Part shown: positions 36,348 through 45,897 of the stretch, one piece after another
Position numbering within the stretch: position 1 is the first letter of the stretch
Layout: the number at the start of each line of letters is the position of its first letter
NCBI RefSeq assembly: GCF_902459615.1
Contig: NZ_CABPSA010000001.1
Coordinates: 186,001 to 250,000 of the forward strand
Reading direction: 5' to 3'
DNA length: 64,000 bases
From: Pandoraea commovens
Lineage (GTDB): Bacteria; Pseudomonadota; Gammaproteobacteria; Burkholderiales; Burkholderiaceae
The notes under the pieces: model-generated
The model's input: only the letters and a program-made list of their open reading frames with translations
The model's database searches: none
What the model was told of the DNA's origin: nothing
Translations under genes and position numbers: made by a program

Positions 36348-37717
36348 ACGATTCCATTCGCCTGCGCTTGAGTTTATGGCTCTCGATCGCCATTCTTGTA
36401 TTTGCCGTCATTGCAGGCGTGATCTCGTTTGGCGCCGCGTTCGATGAGGCTCATGAACTTCAGGACGACGTTTTGCGACAAGTTGCTGCGCTCGTCGACA
36501 ACAATAATTTGCCCGCCAGCGAATTTCGCAATATTCAAGCACCACAGACAAGCGGTGAAGATGCGCGGGTTGTCGTCCAGCGCCTTGCGATGGCGCCCCC
36601 GCCTGGCAGCGGCGTGAGCGATGGTGACGACAAACTGCCTCTGCCCTTGACTTTGACAATGCCCGATGGGCTCGCGACCGTAATGGTCGGCGGAGAACCC
36701 TACCGCGTGTTTGCGAAGACTCTGAAATCCGGTGAGCGAATCGCTGTCGCGCAAGAAACCGACGTTCGAGACGAAATCGCCCGCACCAGCGCGATCCGCA
36801 CTGTCATGCCGTTGGTTGCCTTCGTTCCGGTGCTGCTCCTTGTGGTCGGCTGGCTTGTACGGCGAATTTTCCGTCCCGTGGCGAGCCTTTCTCGCGAAAT
36901 CGATCAGCGCCAGTACAGCGAGCTGCATGCGGTGCCGACCGAACATCTGCCCAACGAAATTCGCCCCTTCCTTCAAGCGATCAACAATCTGCTCTCGCGT
37001 GTGGCGACCTCCGTCGATGCGCAGCACCGCTTCGTTGCCGACGCTGCACATGAGCTACGCACGCCGCTCACGGCACTCTCGTTGCAGGCCGAGCGACTCG
37101 CCGACGCGCCGATGTCTGAGACGGCGAGCGAGCGTCTGATCGAATTGAGGCACGGAATCGAGCGAAGTCGGCACCTGCTTGATCATTTGCTCACCTTATC
37201 CAGTGTACAAGCCACGCAGCGAGACGCGCAGGCTTACACCAATTCCGTGCTTACGGTGTTCCGACATACGCTTGAGACGCTCTATCCGCTCGCCGAAGCC
37301 AAGCAGATCGACATCGGTATTGACGAGCATGGGGACGTAGCGCTGCCGGTGAGCGAGGCGGACTTGGGCGTTCTGATGAAAAACCTCGTCGACAACGCAA
37401 TTCGTTACACACCGGCAGGCGGGCGCATCGATCTGGTGCTGGAATCCAATGGGTGGCAGACCGTATTGAGCGTCAGGGACACGGGGCCAGGCATTGAGCC
37501 GCAGGAACGGGAGCGCGTCTTCGACCCGTTTTACCGAATTCTCGGAACGGTGCAAACGGGGTCGGGCCTCGGGCTGTCAATCGTTAAGGCAATCGCTGAC
37601 AAGTTTGGTGCTCGCGTGCACTTTGCATATACCGACGAAAGTACGCGCCGCGGCTTGAGTGTGAGCGTTATCGTCCCGAACGCGTTGGTAATGAACCAGG
37701 AGGGGAGAGGCTCGTGA
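36323..37717 (+). CDS. Sensor histidine kinase (QseC/PmrB-like)
   Basis: A 464-residue inner-membrane kinase with two TM helices (LWLSIAILVFAVIAGVISFGAAF and VMPLVAFVPVLLLVVGWLV) around a periplasmic sensor of about 130 residues. The H-box is RFVADAAHELRTPLTALSLQAE, N-box VLMKNLVDNAIRYTPAGG, and the G-boxes VRDTGPGIEPQERERVFDPFYR and GSGLGLSIVKAIADKFGA. Partner of the overlapping response regulator gene. Confidence 0.92.
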   Translation: MDGLKGRLNDSIRLRLSLWLSIAILVFAVIAGVISFGAAFDEAHELQDDVLRQVAALVDNNNLPASEFRNIQAPQTSGEDARVVVQRLAMAPPPGSGVSDGDDKLPLPLTLTMPDGLATVMVGGEPYRVFAKTLKSGERIAVAQETDVRDEIARTSAIRTVMPLVAFVPVLLLVVGWLVRRIFRPVASLSREIDQRQYSELHAVPTEHLPNEIRPFLQAINNLLSRVATSVDAQHRFVADAAHELRTPLTALSLQAERLADAPMSETASERLIELRHGIERSRHLLDHLLTLSSVQATQRDAQAYTNSVLTVFRHTLETLYPLAEAKQIDIGIDEHGDVALPVSEADLGVLMKNLVDNAIRYTPAGGRIDLVLESNGWQTVLSVRDTGPGIEPQERERVFDPFYRILGTVQTGSGLGLSIVKAIADKFGARVHFAYTDESTRRGLSVSVIVPNALVMNQEGRGS

Positions 37718-38229
37718 CGCCGTTTTCGGACACCACGGAGAAACGCCTGCACTGGGTATTTGAGACAAGCTTGTGGATCAAGGCACTTTTTGCACTGTCC
37801 GAGATCCTCGCGGGCGTTTTAGCATATTTCGTTCCCACGCACGTGTTCCTGTCGATCGTGCTGCGGTTCTCAGGTAACGAACTGACTGAAGATCCACATG
37901 ACATCGTGGCGGGCTTCTTGTTGCATGCCGTGCAACATCTTTCGGTGGGCTCGCAGAAGTTTGCCGCGATCTACCTGCTTGCTCACGGTATCGTCAAGTT
38001 GTGGCTGATCGTTGGGCTACTGCGCGAACGCCTCTGGTATTTCCCGGTATCGATGGTCGCGTTTGCGCTATTTATTGCGTACCAGTTGTATCGGTACACA
38101 TACACACATTCGATTTGGCTATTGTTGCTTTCGGCGCTCGATCTTGGAGTCATTGTGCTGACATGGCATGAGTATCGCCATGTGAAGCAACAAGTACTGG
38201 CGAGGTCTGTTCCACAGATTCAGCACTAA
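37714..38229 (+). CDS. DUF2127 membrane protein
   Basis: A 171-residue protein beginning at GTG 37714, overlapping the kinase stop (GTGA), with GGGGAGAGG upstream. Four hydrophobic segments and the motif KFAAIYLLAHGIVKLWLIVGLL and YQLYRYTYTHSIWLLLLSALDLGVIVLTWHEYR are typical of DUF2127. Unknown function. It closes the two-component operon. Confidence 0.85.
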   Translation: MTPFSDTTEKRLHWVFETSLWIKALFALSEILAGVLAYFVPTHVFLSIVLRFSGNELTEDPHDIVAGFLLHAVQHLSVGSQKFAAIYLLAHGIVKLWLIVGLLRERLWYFPVSMVAFALFIAYQLYRYTYTHSIWLLLLSALDLGVIVLTWHEYRHVKQQVLARSVPQIQH

Positions 38230-38265
38230 TAGTGGATGTCATCGTCATAATTTTCGGATGTTGCC

Positions 38266-38296
38266 GGCACGCCAAAGACCGTTTGATCGGCGTGCC
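38266..38296 (+). terminator. Hairpin after the two-component operon
   Basis: GGCACGCC (38266-38273) pairs with GGCGTGCC (38289-38296) around a 15-nt loop and is followed by TTT, 37 nt after the DUF2127 stop. A weak intrinsic terminator. Confidence 0.5.
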
Positions 38297-38607
38297 TTTG
38301 CACTTGCATCCCAGTGTAGATGTTTTATACGCACAAACTTGGTACCAATTTTATACGTTGCGCTGTGAAACTCTACGAGCTGTTGGCGTTTTACAGTTTT
38401 TTGATATCGCTGCCTGTTGCGTGCTTGAATTCTCTCGGACTGTTGCGGGCGCGGTGGGGCGATGCGCAACACTCACTGCGATGCGAACGGTCGCAAATTT
38501 GGATGTCGATTACCTGTCATGCACGCATCGTCACAAGGAAGAGTGCGCGTAATGGATAGAGCGACTGGCGGTTCCGCAGCGTCGGGCGGGCTGTTTGGGT
38601 TGCGTTC
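38297..38607. other. Gene-free junction between core genes and accessory region
   Basis: No convincing gene. A direct repeat TTTTATACG occurs twice near 38324-38358. At 38542-38558 the text AGTGCGCGTAATGGATA resembles the XerC half plus central part of a dif site (7 of 11 arm matches to the dif-like site at 55339), while the XerD half is unrelated; the same bases also look like a tRNA D-arm (AATGGATAGAGC) but no cloverleaf can be built. It may mark the left edge of the inserted region. Confidence 0.3.
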
Positions 38608-39303
38608 TCACGGTAGCTGAAGCCTCTTGAAACCCAATCTTTCCTCCAATGCGGGCTGGCCGAAGTGTTCGTAGTAGGTCTCACTATCGAACCCCGACGG
38701 AACAAAACCTGTTGATGCTAGCCAGCCTCGCACCCTGCGCACAGCTGCCATGAACGCCGGCATAACGTCCACATACACATGTGTCCTCGGATAACCTTCG
38801 TCCGCGCCAGTTTTTTCGATGGCCGAAAATTGCAGATCGTGCTCCCACATGGTGCGGAGTTTGTTGCCATTCCTTATTGCCGTCAGACGAGCGAAAAAGT
38901 CATCGAGCCGGTAGTAGAAGCGCACTACGACTGGGTATTCTTCGGGCGTCGTGCTTCCAAGCAGAAATTTTTGACCTGATAGTTGCTTAAATCCGCCATT
39001 CAAGAAAACTCGGGCGTTCCAGCTCTGGAATAGCTGGTGGTCTTCGTGGTGGTGGATGGCATTCCGCAATGCGATAACGAGGGAGGTGTCGGCGTGGCTG
39101 AAGTAGCCGAACCCTGGAAGATTTTTTGTGACGTCATACAGGGCATGGAACTTCTCGAGTTTCGATTCCATGGCCATATCCTGATTTCTGACGGCCTCTT
39201 CTTGGTCGACTGCAAAAACGTCCTTGAATCGCAGCTTGGTCTCAGCATAGAGGCGCATGCTATTCGCCAAGCCCTCCCAAGCCCGTTGTGTTGGCGTCGT
39301 CAC
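38608..39303 (-). CDS. HEPN-motif hypothetical protein
   Basis: A 231-residue protein starting at GTG 39303. Near residue 75 it reads VIALRNAIHHHEDHQLF, which satisfies the HEPN ribonuclease pattern R-N-x-x-x-H. The rest is helical with a C-terminal HVYVDVMPAFMAAVRRVRGWLA. No family name recognised. It is 159 nt downstream of the SIR2-like gene on the same strand, which suggests a shared defence-related transcript. The motif alone does not prove RNase activity. Confidence 0.6.
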   Translation of the reverse strand: MTTPTQRAWEGLANSMRLYAETKLRFKDVFAVDQEEAVRNQDMAMESKLEKFHALYDVTKNLPGFGYFSHADTSLVIALRNAIHHHEDHQLFQSWNARVFLNGGFKQLSGQKFLLGSTTPEEYPVVVRFYYRLDDFFARLTAIRNGNKLRTMWEHDLQFSAIEKTGADEGYPRTHVYVDVMPAFMAAVRRVRGWLASTGFVPSGFDSETYYEHFGQPALEERLGFKRLQLP

Positions 39304-39462
39304 TTATTTTTTACTCTTTAATGGATATTTAACTTGAAGTATCGTCTCAGTTAGAGGCTCATTGAGTGTTAGGTTTTTCACGTCAATGATGGTAACCCAT
39401 CTCCGTGAATCGAAAAGTGCTTGGTATTTTGGTCGAGACGACCCATGTCGATAAGTCGTATT

Positions 39463-40497
39463 TCACTGACGTTCTGTCTCCATCCATTCTTGTATTGTTT
39501 GTCGATGGAAGGCACATTCCCACCCAACGACCTCCCCAATCCGCTTCAATACCGAGTCGTTATCGCACGGGTCAACAATAGTTACTCGAGAGCGCCCTGT
39601 CGGTGGGTTACGACCACCGTCTTTTCTCAAGGCGCCAGCTTCTTGATTGTGAAACCCACACCTCAGAATAAAGCGAGCGTGAAAGTCAGCGGGTGCCAAT
39701 GAATAGCCTAGGAATCGAACTTCGCTGGCCGTGCTGAGAACGGCTACCGTTTCCTGCCAGAGTCGCCTAAACGTGTCTCCTTTGAATTGTTTTGCGTACA
39801 CCGGCGGGATGATAAGAGGCATGTACGATCGGCGTTCAGAGGTAGGCGCGCGGTATGGACGGAACGCAAGTACCTCTGATGCTCCGGTGCCCGCAAGTGT
39901 AAATTTCTTTTCTGATTTCAGGTGATGTCCGGACTTCTTCTCATACCAGTTAAGCGATCCATGCGGCTTTAGCAAGCGCACTTTCCCCTTGTTGTCGCCA
40001 AAGCCGTAACAGGAACTATCGAGAGCATCTCCAAATATGAGTTCATCAAGAACCAAGTCCCAGTTAAATGAAATTATCTGGGCATTTTCATTCTTCATTT
40101 CGCTGGAAAGCTGAGCCAGCCAGCTGGGTGGCGCCTTCAATGCTGACGCCTTAAGTTCGTGGAACCATTTGGCCAACTCAAGAAGAAGGGTTTGACGGAT
40201 TCCCGTTAGCTTCGTCGAGGTAAAGTTGCCTGTCGCAGGACGGCTAGAATCGAAAAGCTGTTCGTTGGCCTGCATCTCAGAAAGAAGCTGCTCAATGTTT
40301 GGAAAGGTATCCTCTAGGGTCGCATTAAATGCTGGATGGTGAAATCGAATAACCTTTGCTAGCTCCTCGGAAATTTTTGCACGCTCAAGGCGTTCCCACA
40401 TTCGAGGTAGTAGATTTCCTATCGTTGGGAAACCAAGGCCAGCTGATAGACCTGCTCCAATGACGTAGACAATTCCTCGTGACTGGTTTTTTGTCAT
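39463..40497 (-). CDS. SIR2-like domain protein (candidate NAD-hydrolysing effector)
   Basis: A 344-residue protein with SIR2-fold features: nucleotide-binding start VYVIGAGLSAGLGFPT, ISFNWDLVLDELIFG (Asn of the N-x-D position) and KPHGSLNWY (catalytic His). Late text VRFLGYSLAPADFHARFIL matches the G-x-S-x-x-D region of SIR2_2 proteins. Such domains deplete NAD in several anti-phage systems. It is divergent from the helicase-nuclease gene across 251 nt. No extra effector domain is visible. Confidence 0.8.
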   Translation of the reverse strand: MTKNQSRGIVYVIGAGLSAGLGFPTIGNLLPRMWERLERAKISEELAKVIRFHHPAFNATLEDTFPNIEQLLSEMQANEQLFDSSRPATGNFTSTKLTGIRQTLLLELAKWFHELKASALKAPPSWLAQLSSEMKNENAQIISFNWDLVLDELIFGDALDSSCYGFGDNKGKVRLLKPHGSLNWYEKKSGHHLKSEKKFTLAGTGASEVLAFRPYRAPTSERRSYMPLIIPPVYAKQFKGDTFRRLWQETVAVLSTASEVRFLGYSLAPADFHARFILRCGFHNQEAGALRKDGGRNPPTGRSRVTIVDPCDNDSVLKRIGEVVGWECAFHRQTIQEWMETERQ

Positions 40498-40748
40498 GCT
40501 GTGTGGTCAGTATTCTGATCTTTGGGGCTTGTTGGACCGGCCAGAGTTGCCAGCCGGCGAGAGTTTCTAATTAGCTACTTTCAGGCCGAGGTGGGGCGTT
40601 TGCCGATTTTAGACTGAATACCCACCCACACTGCGATAATGCCGACGAGCTTACTCGGTGAGCGGCAGCCAACTGCTGAACATCGTGTAGTCTTCTGTAA
40701 CTTGACGCGTAAAGCAATGACCACGAAAGCGACCGAGAAAGGGGGCAC

Positions 40749-43652
40749 ATGAAATACGAACTTCCAGTCGATCACGGCCTGTCGGGTGAGCTTGAGCAGC
40801 ATCTTCTCTTCAGGGACGCGAGCGGTGGCCCTGCGGTCAGTGACGTTCAATACGAAGCGCTTGCAGCAGGTGTCGCACGCGGGGAAAGTGTTCTTGTTGT
40901 CTCGCCGACGTCCACGGGGAAGACGCAAATCGCGCTGTGGGCAATCGCCGGCGGGTTAGAAAGAGGATGCAACACTGTCTATCTCGTCACCCACCGCGCA
41001 CTGGCCAAGCAGAAGTTTGAGGACTTCAGATCGCAGTTGCTTGGCCCCTTCCTAGGCGACAACGCTGCCTCGCTGGTGGTGGCGACAGGCGACTATGTCG
41101 AGGACGCCGAGGGCATCGTTCCCAGCGAACCACTTCGGGCACCGCTACTTGTCGCGACCTACGAAAAGTACCTGGCCCTCCTATCAGCGTCTGGCGCGCC
41201 AAAAGACATGCGCAATACGGTCGTCGTGTGCGACGAAATTCAATTGATTGGCGATTTTTCCAGAGGGCAGAATGTCGAGGTTTTGCTCACGTTGCTGCGC
41301 AATGCTGGTTGGAAGCAGTTTGTTGGCTTATCCGCGGTCCTTCAGCAACGAGATGCGAACGATCTCGCGAACTGGCTTAAAGTTAAATTGGTAGCACTGA
41401 ACGCGAGGGAGAAGCACCTTCGGTACGAATGTTGGACTGAAGGCCGAATGGTCGTGGTGAATTCGGACAAGCCTGACCAGACCGAAGAGGCGTCCCTGCC
41501 GGCTGGCGTTACGCTAGATCCTATAGCCGCACTGATGTCGCTTCTAGGTCAGCAGGACTCCCCGCGCCCAGTCATTGTGTTCTGCATGAAGAAGCAGGAC
41601 ACGTATGACCTTGCAAGACGGTTCGTTGAAACGGCATACAAAGGCCAGAAGGGGCAGATGTCCCTTGCCTTCGATGGTCTACCTGCAACATCGGCAAATG
41701 AGTTTCTCGCTGGCATTCTTGAGAGACGTGTAGCTTGCCACACCGCCGACCTGACGGATGAAGAGAGGCACGTCGTTGAGACATATCTTCTCGACGGTCG
41801 ATTAGATGTCGTTTTTGCGACCAGCACCCTGGCAGCGGGAGTCAACTTCCCTCTGGGAGCGGCGGTGTTCGCGGGATGGTCTCGTTGGGACAGCGATCTT
41901 CGAACCCGTGTTCCCATGGAGACTAGCGACTTTCATAACATGGCCGGGCGGGTCGGTCGTATGGGTTTTGCGCACGAGCGCGGGCGTGTCGTCTTCTTTG
42001 CATCGACGAAGCACGAACTCGCGGTTGCCTCCAAGTATCTTGCGTTAGGCGAACTGCCCCTGATTGAGCCGCGGGTTCAGCCTCAGCGCTTTAGTCAACT
42101 CGCGTTGCAATTGGTCGCGTCGGGGCTATGTGTTACCCAAGATGAGGTTGAGCGCCTCGTATGTTCTTCCTTCAGCGCTCTGCGCGAGGAAGACCGTAAC
42201 ACCGTGGCATTCAGGCGCTGGCCTGAATTGCTAAAAGGTGCAGTTGCTGGCCTGGTCGATTTGAGGTTTGTTGTATCCACGTCCACCGGCAGGTTGGCGG
42301 CCACGCCGCTTGGTAAGGCCATCGGTCATAGCGGATTGCTTCCCGAAACAGGAGTGTTCCTGCTTCGATATTTGGTCAACAAGGCCAACGCGCTCGTCCA
42401 ACTCTTGCCCAGTGCCATATCGGGCGGCGATACGCGCAGGTTGGCTTTCTTGCTTTTCTCGGCTTGTCTCGCCAGTCCAGAGTTTCGGCCGCAAGGCGGC
42501 ATGAAACCCACCAGGACTTTACCGTATCCACTTGATGCAGTGCCCTTGGTGGACGCTGATGGGTATAGCGCTGACTTGGCGGAGCCGATGTGGAACGCGG
42601 ACATTATGCCCATCAATGGAACCTGGCTTTCATGCGAGTGGCTGGATGGGGTAGCAATCCGAACGCTAGAAGGAACTTTGGAGAACCTAAGAGCTGGGAT
42701 GTTGCACGAGTTGTTCCGCAATCTGGGCTGGGCATTGCAAGGGATGGCAGAAATAGCCGCAGCTGCCTGCGACAAGCGCGTACCGCAGTCAAACCGGCCG
42801 GTTTCTCTGCATGTTGACGATGGAACGCTGAATGTCCTGGCACGTCTCCCGCGCGCCATTCGGCGCCTCAGCTACCGCCTGACGGAAGGACTTCCTGATG
42901 ATGTCCTTTGGATGGTCGGCTTGAGCACTCCCGGCTCGCCATATCAACTCAGGAGAGATGAGGTGCTTGCACTACGTGAAGTTGGACTCACTACCCCCGA
43001 GGCTCTGATGCTCGGGTCGCAGGACGCAGACGCAGCTCGGGTCAAGGCGCTCGCCGGAGCGAAGCAGGACTCCCAGGCGAAGGCGAATTGGCTGCGAGAT
43101 GCATGCCGCTCCTGGAAGAGCAATCAGCGGGTCAGGGCTGCGGAAAGGCAGGCTAGACGAGCGAAGAAGTGCCCGCGCGCAGACTTCGTTGAACGCTTCT
43201 ATCATGCCGCAGGAAATGACTTCGAGAGAGTATTCGAAGACGTGCTTGCCTACCTGAAGGTGGATTGCAAGCGACTTGATGACAAGACTAAGACCGGAGC
43301 GCCCGACTATCTTATTCAGTTGCCCAGTTCGCCGCCGCTCGTCGTCGAACTTAAGTCGCGCGAGGCGGGCAAGCTCATCGATTACAACCGCGCTGTTGAG
43401 GTGTTGGCTGCGTCAGAAGTTCACGGCTACAAGGACGCGTTCTGCGTGACGTTGTGTCAGCCCGGGGTTGACCCCAGCGTTCCGACCGTTATCGCGTCAT
43501 GTGAACGACTATCCGTTATCGAGGCTGTAGACCTCGGCGAGGCGCTCTTGCGCTATTGCGAAGGCACCCTCTCGGGGGAGCAGTTGTATCGTTGGCTAGC
43601 GACTCCAGGACAGTCGCTAATTGCCGACCTTCCGTATCGAGAATACGCGTAA
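40749..43652 (+). CDS. Ski2-like DExH helicase fused to a PD-(D/E)XK nuclease domain
   Basis: A 967-residue protein. Motif I is VSPTSTGKTQIALWA, Ia THRALAKQKFEDF, motif II VVCDEIQLIGDF, motif IV/V region VFATSTLAAGVNFPLGAAVFAGW and motif VI NMAGRVGRMGFAHERGR: a Ski2-like superfamily 2 helicase. After a helical middle part, residues about 830-960 hold a nuclease-like stretch FERVFEDVLAYL ... GAPDYLIQLPSSPPLVVELKSREAG, i.e. the D and E-x-K of PD-(D/E)XK enzymes. AAGGGGG precedes the ATG. Probably a nucleic-acid-unwinding defence protein; the exact system is not recognised. Confidence 0.82.
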   Translation: MKYELPVDHGLSGELEQHLLFRDASGGPAVSDVQYEALAAGVARGESVLVVSPTSTGKTQIALWAIAGGLERGCNTVYLVTHRALAKQKFEDFRSQLLGPFLGDNAASLVVATGDYVEDAEGIVPSEPLRAPLLVATYEKYLALLSASGAPKDMRNTVVVCDEIQLIGDFSRGQNVEVLLTLLRNAGWKQFVGLSAVLQQRDANDLANWLKVKLVALNAREKHLRYECWTEGRMVVVNSDKPDQTEEASLPAGVTLDPIAALMSLLGQQDSPRPVIVFCMKKQDTYDLARRFVETAYKGQKGQMSLAFDGLPATSANEFLAGILERRVACHTADLTDEERHVVETYLLDGRLDVVFATSTLAAGVNFPLGAAVFAGWSRWDSDLRTRVPMETSDFHNMAGRVGRMGFAHERGRVVFFASTKHELAVASKYLALGELPLIEPRVQPQRFSQLALQLVASGLCVTQDEVERLVCSSFSALREEDRNTVAFRRWPELLKGAVAGLVDLRFVVSTSTGRLAATPLGKAIGHSGLLPETGVFLLRYLVNKANALVQLLPSAISGGDTRRLAFLLFSACLASPEFRPQGGMKPTRTLPYPLDAVPLVDADGYSADLAEPMWNADIMPINGTWLSCEWLDGVAIRTLEGTLENLRAGMLHELFRNLGWALQGMAEIAAAACDKRVPQSNRPVSLHVDDGTLNVLARLPRAIRRLSYRLTEGLPDDVLWMVGLSTPGSPYQLRRDEVLALREVGLTTPEALMLGSQDADAARVKALAGAKQDSQAKANWLRDACRSWKSNQRVRAAERQARRAKKCPRADFVERFYHAAGNDFERVFEDVLAYLKVDCKRLDDKTKTGAPDYLIQLPSSPPLVVELKSREAGKLIDYNRAVEVLAASEVHGYKDAFCVTLCQPGVDPSVPTVIASCERLSVIEAVDLGEALLRYCEGTLSGEQLYRWLATPGQSLIADLPYREYA

Positions 43653-43885
43653 GTATGCGAAGGAGGTTCGCGAACCCGCTAGCTTGCATGTTGCTCTCAG
43701 ACGCGCCTATTTTCAGACGGCGGGGGCACGGTTTCGCAGATCGATATGATAAAACTTGCGACATATCGTCGAGTTTGAAAGAGCTCTGTAGTCTTTCGTA
43801 GCTATACGCGGTGAAAAAGATCGGCGTGGAGCGACCAACGGGCAACGCATTTAACGTTCCACGCTGATCGAGTGTTCGTCACGCG

Positions 43886-44803
43886 TCATGATTCGCTGAC
43901 TCGCTGGAGCATAAGTCTCTCCACCTCTTCCCGATTGATCAGCACGATCTGTTGCACTTCAGGCTTCGCCTCTGTTTTGACGTCCAGTCCAAGTTGCTTC
44001 AGAGAGTAGAAGAGAAGGGCTTGCTTGCACTGAAGTTCAAGCCGACCTCCCAGCATGCCGTAGTCTAATTCGATAACTCTCTGTTTAGCAGCGTTGAGGC
44101 TTGGGTTCGGCGCAATTTCAAGAGTTACGGTCGTTTGCCACTCTTTGTCATCATCCTGCCCCAGACCCGCCGGCGATTCGCCATCGACGTCTAGAATGCG
44201 GGCAACTACAAAATCGAGAAATCGCTCACGGTTGTGGCAGTAAGCGCGGACATGCCATCGAAAACCGTCGAACGCCAATGCGTGTGGGCTAATTACACGA
44301 ATGGTCGGCTCGGTTCGTGACATCGATTGGTAGCAAATCCTGAGGCCAACGTGGGTCCGGATTGCGCGTAGAAGTGCAGATAGCACGTCAACTCTTAGCG
44401 CACGCGATGGCAAGGGGGCCACCGCGACTGACGGCCACCAACCGATGAAAGTTGCATCTCTTGGCAATATGCCAGTTGTAGTCGCCAACAGCTCGTTCAG
44501 ATATCGCGACGGGTGGCTGACCGGGAACGCTGGCGAGAACTCCTTGCACGCTACGTAGGCTTTGGAGCTCCGGTCGTATTCCATATTGGCCGGCATCATT
44601 TCCTGGTAACGGGCGATATCGGCAGACGCTTGGGGTACCGAAATCCCGAAAAAATCGGTCAAGGCACTGCGATTAAGACGCCCGTCCCACTGCAAACGGA
44701 AGTCGATGAATTCAAGTCGGCGCTCTTGCCCCCAGCGCGATCCTGTTTTCGGTTCGTTTACTGGGGCTGGCTGGACGCTGTCAATTTCGGTTTTCATGCC
44801 CAT
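43886..44803 (-). CDS. capW: CapW/BrxR-type WYL-domain transcriptional regulator
   Basis: A 305-residue regulator: N-terminal winged helix (RRLEFIDFRLQWDGRLNRSALTDFFGISVPQASADIARYQ), a central WYL-like domain (LRICYQSMSRTEPTIRVISPHALAFDGFRWHVRAYCHNRERFLDFVVARI) and a C-terminal WCX-type domain. Proteins of this layout (CapW, BrxR) repress CBASS and BREX operons. It is divergent from the CBASS genes with 80 nt between. The 233 nt between it and the helicase stop hold no gene. Confidence 0.82.
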   Translation of the reverse strand: MGMKTEIDSVQPAPVNEPKTGSRWGQERRLEFIDFRLQWDGRLNRSALTDFFGISVPQASADIARYQEMMPANMEYDRSSKAYVACKEFSPAFPVSHPSRYLNELLATTTGILPRDATFIGWWPSVAVAPLPSRALRVDVLSALLRAIRTHVGLRICYQSMSRTEPTIRVISPHALAFDGFRWHVRAYCHNRERFLDFVVARILDVDGESPAGLGQDDDKEWQTTVTLEIAPNPSLNAAKQRVIELDYGMLGGRLELQCKQALLFYSLKQLGLDVKTEAKPEVQQIVLINREEVERLMLQRVSES

Positions 44804-44883
44804 AGTGTGCCATAAGTAAAGAAAGTATACGTATCCAGAAAAAATGCGTATAGTTAGTTTACCTATTGCGATTATTGGTTCCC
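44804..44883. promoter_or_regulatory. Divergent capW / CBASS promoter region
   Basis: AT-rich 80-nt spacer. A palindrome ATACGTAT lies at 44827-44834 and a candidate rightward -10 TATAGT at 44849-44854. A CapW dimer would be expected to bind here and repress the CBASS operon. Confidence 0.45.
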
Positions 44884-45897
44884 ATGAACGCCGATCCGCA
44901 TGCTCCCCAATTTCATATCCTTGCGCTGTCGGGCGGAGGGTACCGTGGGCTCTACACCGCCACGGTGTTGCGTACGCTCGAGGAGTTCTTTGGCAAGCCG
45001 CTGGCTAGCCACTTTGATCTTATTTGTGGAACGTCCGCAGGTGGATTGCTCGCGTTGGGTCTCGCGGCAAGAATTCCGGCCGTTGACCTCCAGAGCATGT
45101 TTGTCGAGGACGGGAAACGGATTTTTGACAGTCGAGGACTCATACGGAAAGCGCTGGGAAAGTGGGTTCTAGCGAAACACTCGTCCGATGGATTGAAATC
45201 TGTACTCGTTGACCGATTGGGTAACCGCACGATCGGTGACCTTGAGCACCGGGTTCTTATTCCAACGGTCAACTGCAGTACGGGCAAGGGCCAGTTCTTT
45301 AAGACACCGCATACACCTGCACTCGCGAGCGACCACAAACGCTCACTTGTTGACGTCGGTTTGGCCACAGCCGCTGCTCCGACTTACTTTCCCATGCATC
45401 GCATCGACGGGGAAGGGACCTTCGCGGATGGTGGCCTGGTCGGCAATTCTCCGGGGTTGTTTGGTCTGCACGAAGCAACCCAAGTCCTTCGCGTGGGCAC
45501 CGAAACCAAAATTCGCGTGTTGGCAATCGGCACCATGACACTTGGCGCAACCGTTCGCGGGTCCGCGAAGCTGGACTGCGGAATTCTTCGCTGGCGCTCC
45601 AAGGTGTTTGATCTGGTGATGTCTGCCCAAGAGGGGGCAGTTGACTACATGCTCAAACACGCCCTCGGCCACGACTATCTGCGAATCGATGACAACGCCA
45701 CTCCGGAGCAAAGCCAGGACGTTGCGTCGCTTGACTCTGTAACGACGGGCGCGACGAACGTGCTTCTCGACAGGGGGGCGCAGGCAGCTCGTCGCACGCT
45801 CGGCGACCCGCGATTGGACGTTTTCAAATCTCATATAGCGCTATCACCTACCTTCTATCACGGGCCGAACAAAACAACGGAGTCATCCACATGCTAA
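44884..45897 (+). CDS. capV: CBASS effector CapV: patatin-like phospholipase
   Basis: A 337-residue patatin. Oxyanion loop [18 protein letters not shown], nucleophile elbow [14 protein letters not shown] (GxSxG) and catalytic Asp in [11 protein letters not shown]. In CBASS, CapV is activated by the cyclic dinucleotide and hydrolyses membrane phospholipids, killing the infected cell. First gene of the operon; its stop overlaps the CD-NTase start. Confidence 0.92.
   Translation: MNADPHAPQFHILALSGGGYRGLYTATVLRTLEEFFGKPLASHFDLICGTSAGGLLALGLAARIPAVDLQSMFVEDGKRIFDSRGLIRKALGKWVLAKHSSDGLKSVLVDRLGNRTIGDLEHRVLIPTVNCSTGKGQFFKTPHTPALASDHKRSLVDVGLATAAAPTYFPMHRIDGEGTFADGGLVGNSPGLFGLHEATQVLRVGTETKIRVLAIGTMTLGATVRGSAKLDCGILRWRSKVFDLVMSAQEGAVDYMLKHALGHDYLRIDDNATPEQSQDVASLDSVTTGATNVLLDRGAQAARRTLGDPRLDVFKSHIALSPTFYHGPNKTTESSTC

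Noticed and set aside
38232-38552. A 106-codon rightward frame in the junction
   Set aside because: No ribosome site, no recognisable motif, and it runs over the terminator-like hairpin.
38550-38600. tRNA-like D-arm text (AATGGATAGAGC) suggesting a tRNA gene or remnant
   Set aside because: No acceptor stem, anticodon arm or T-loop (GTTCGA) can be assembled around it.
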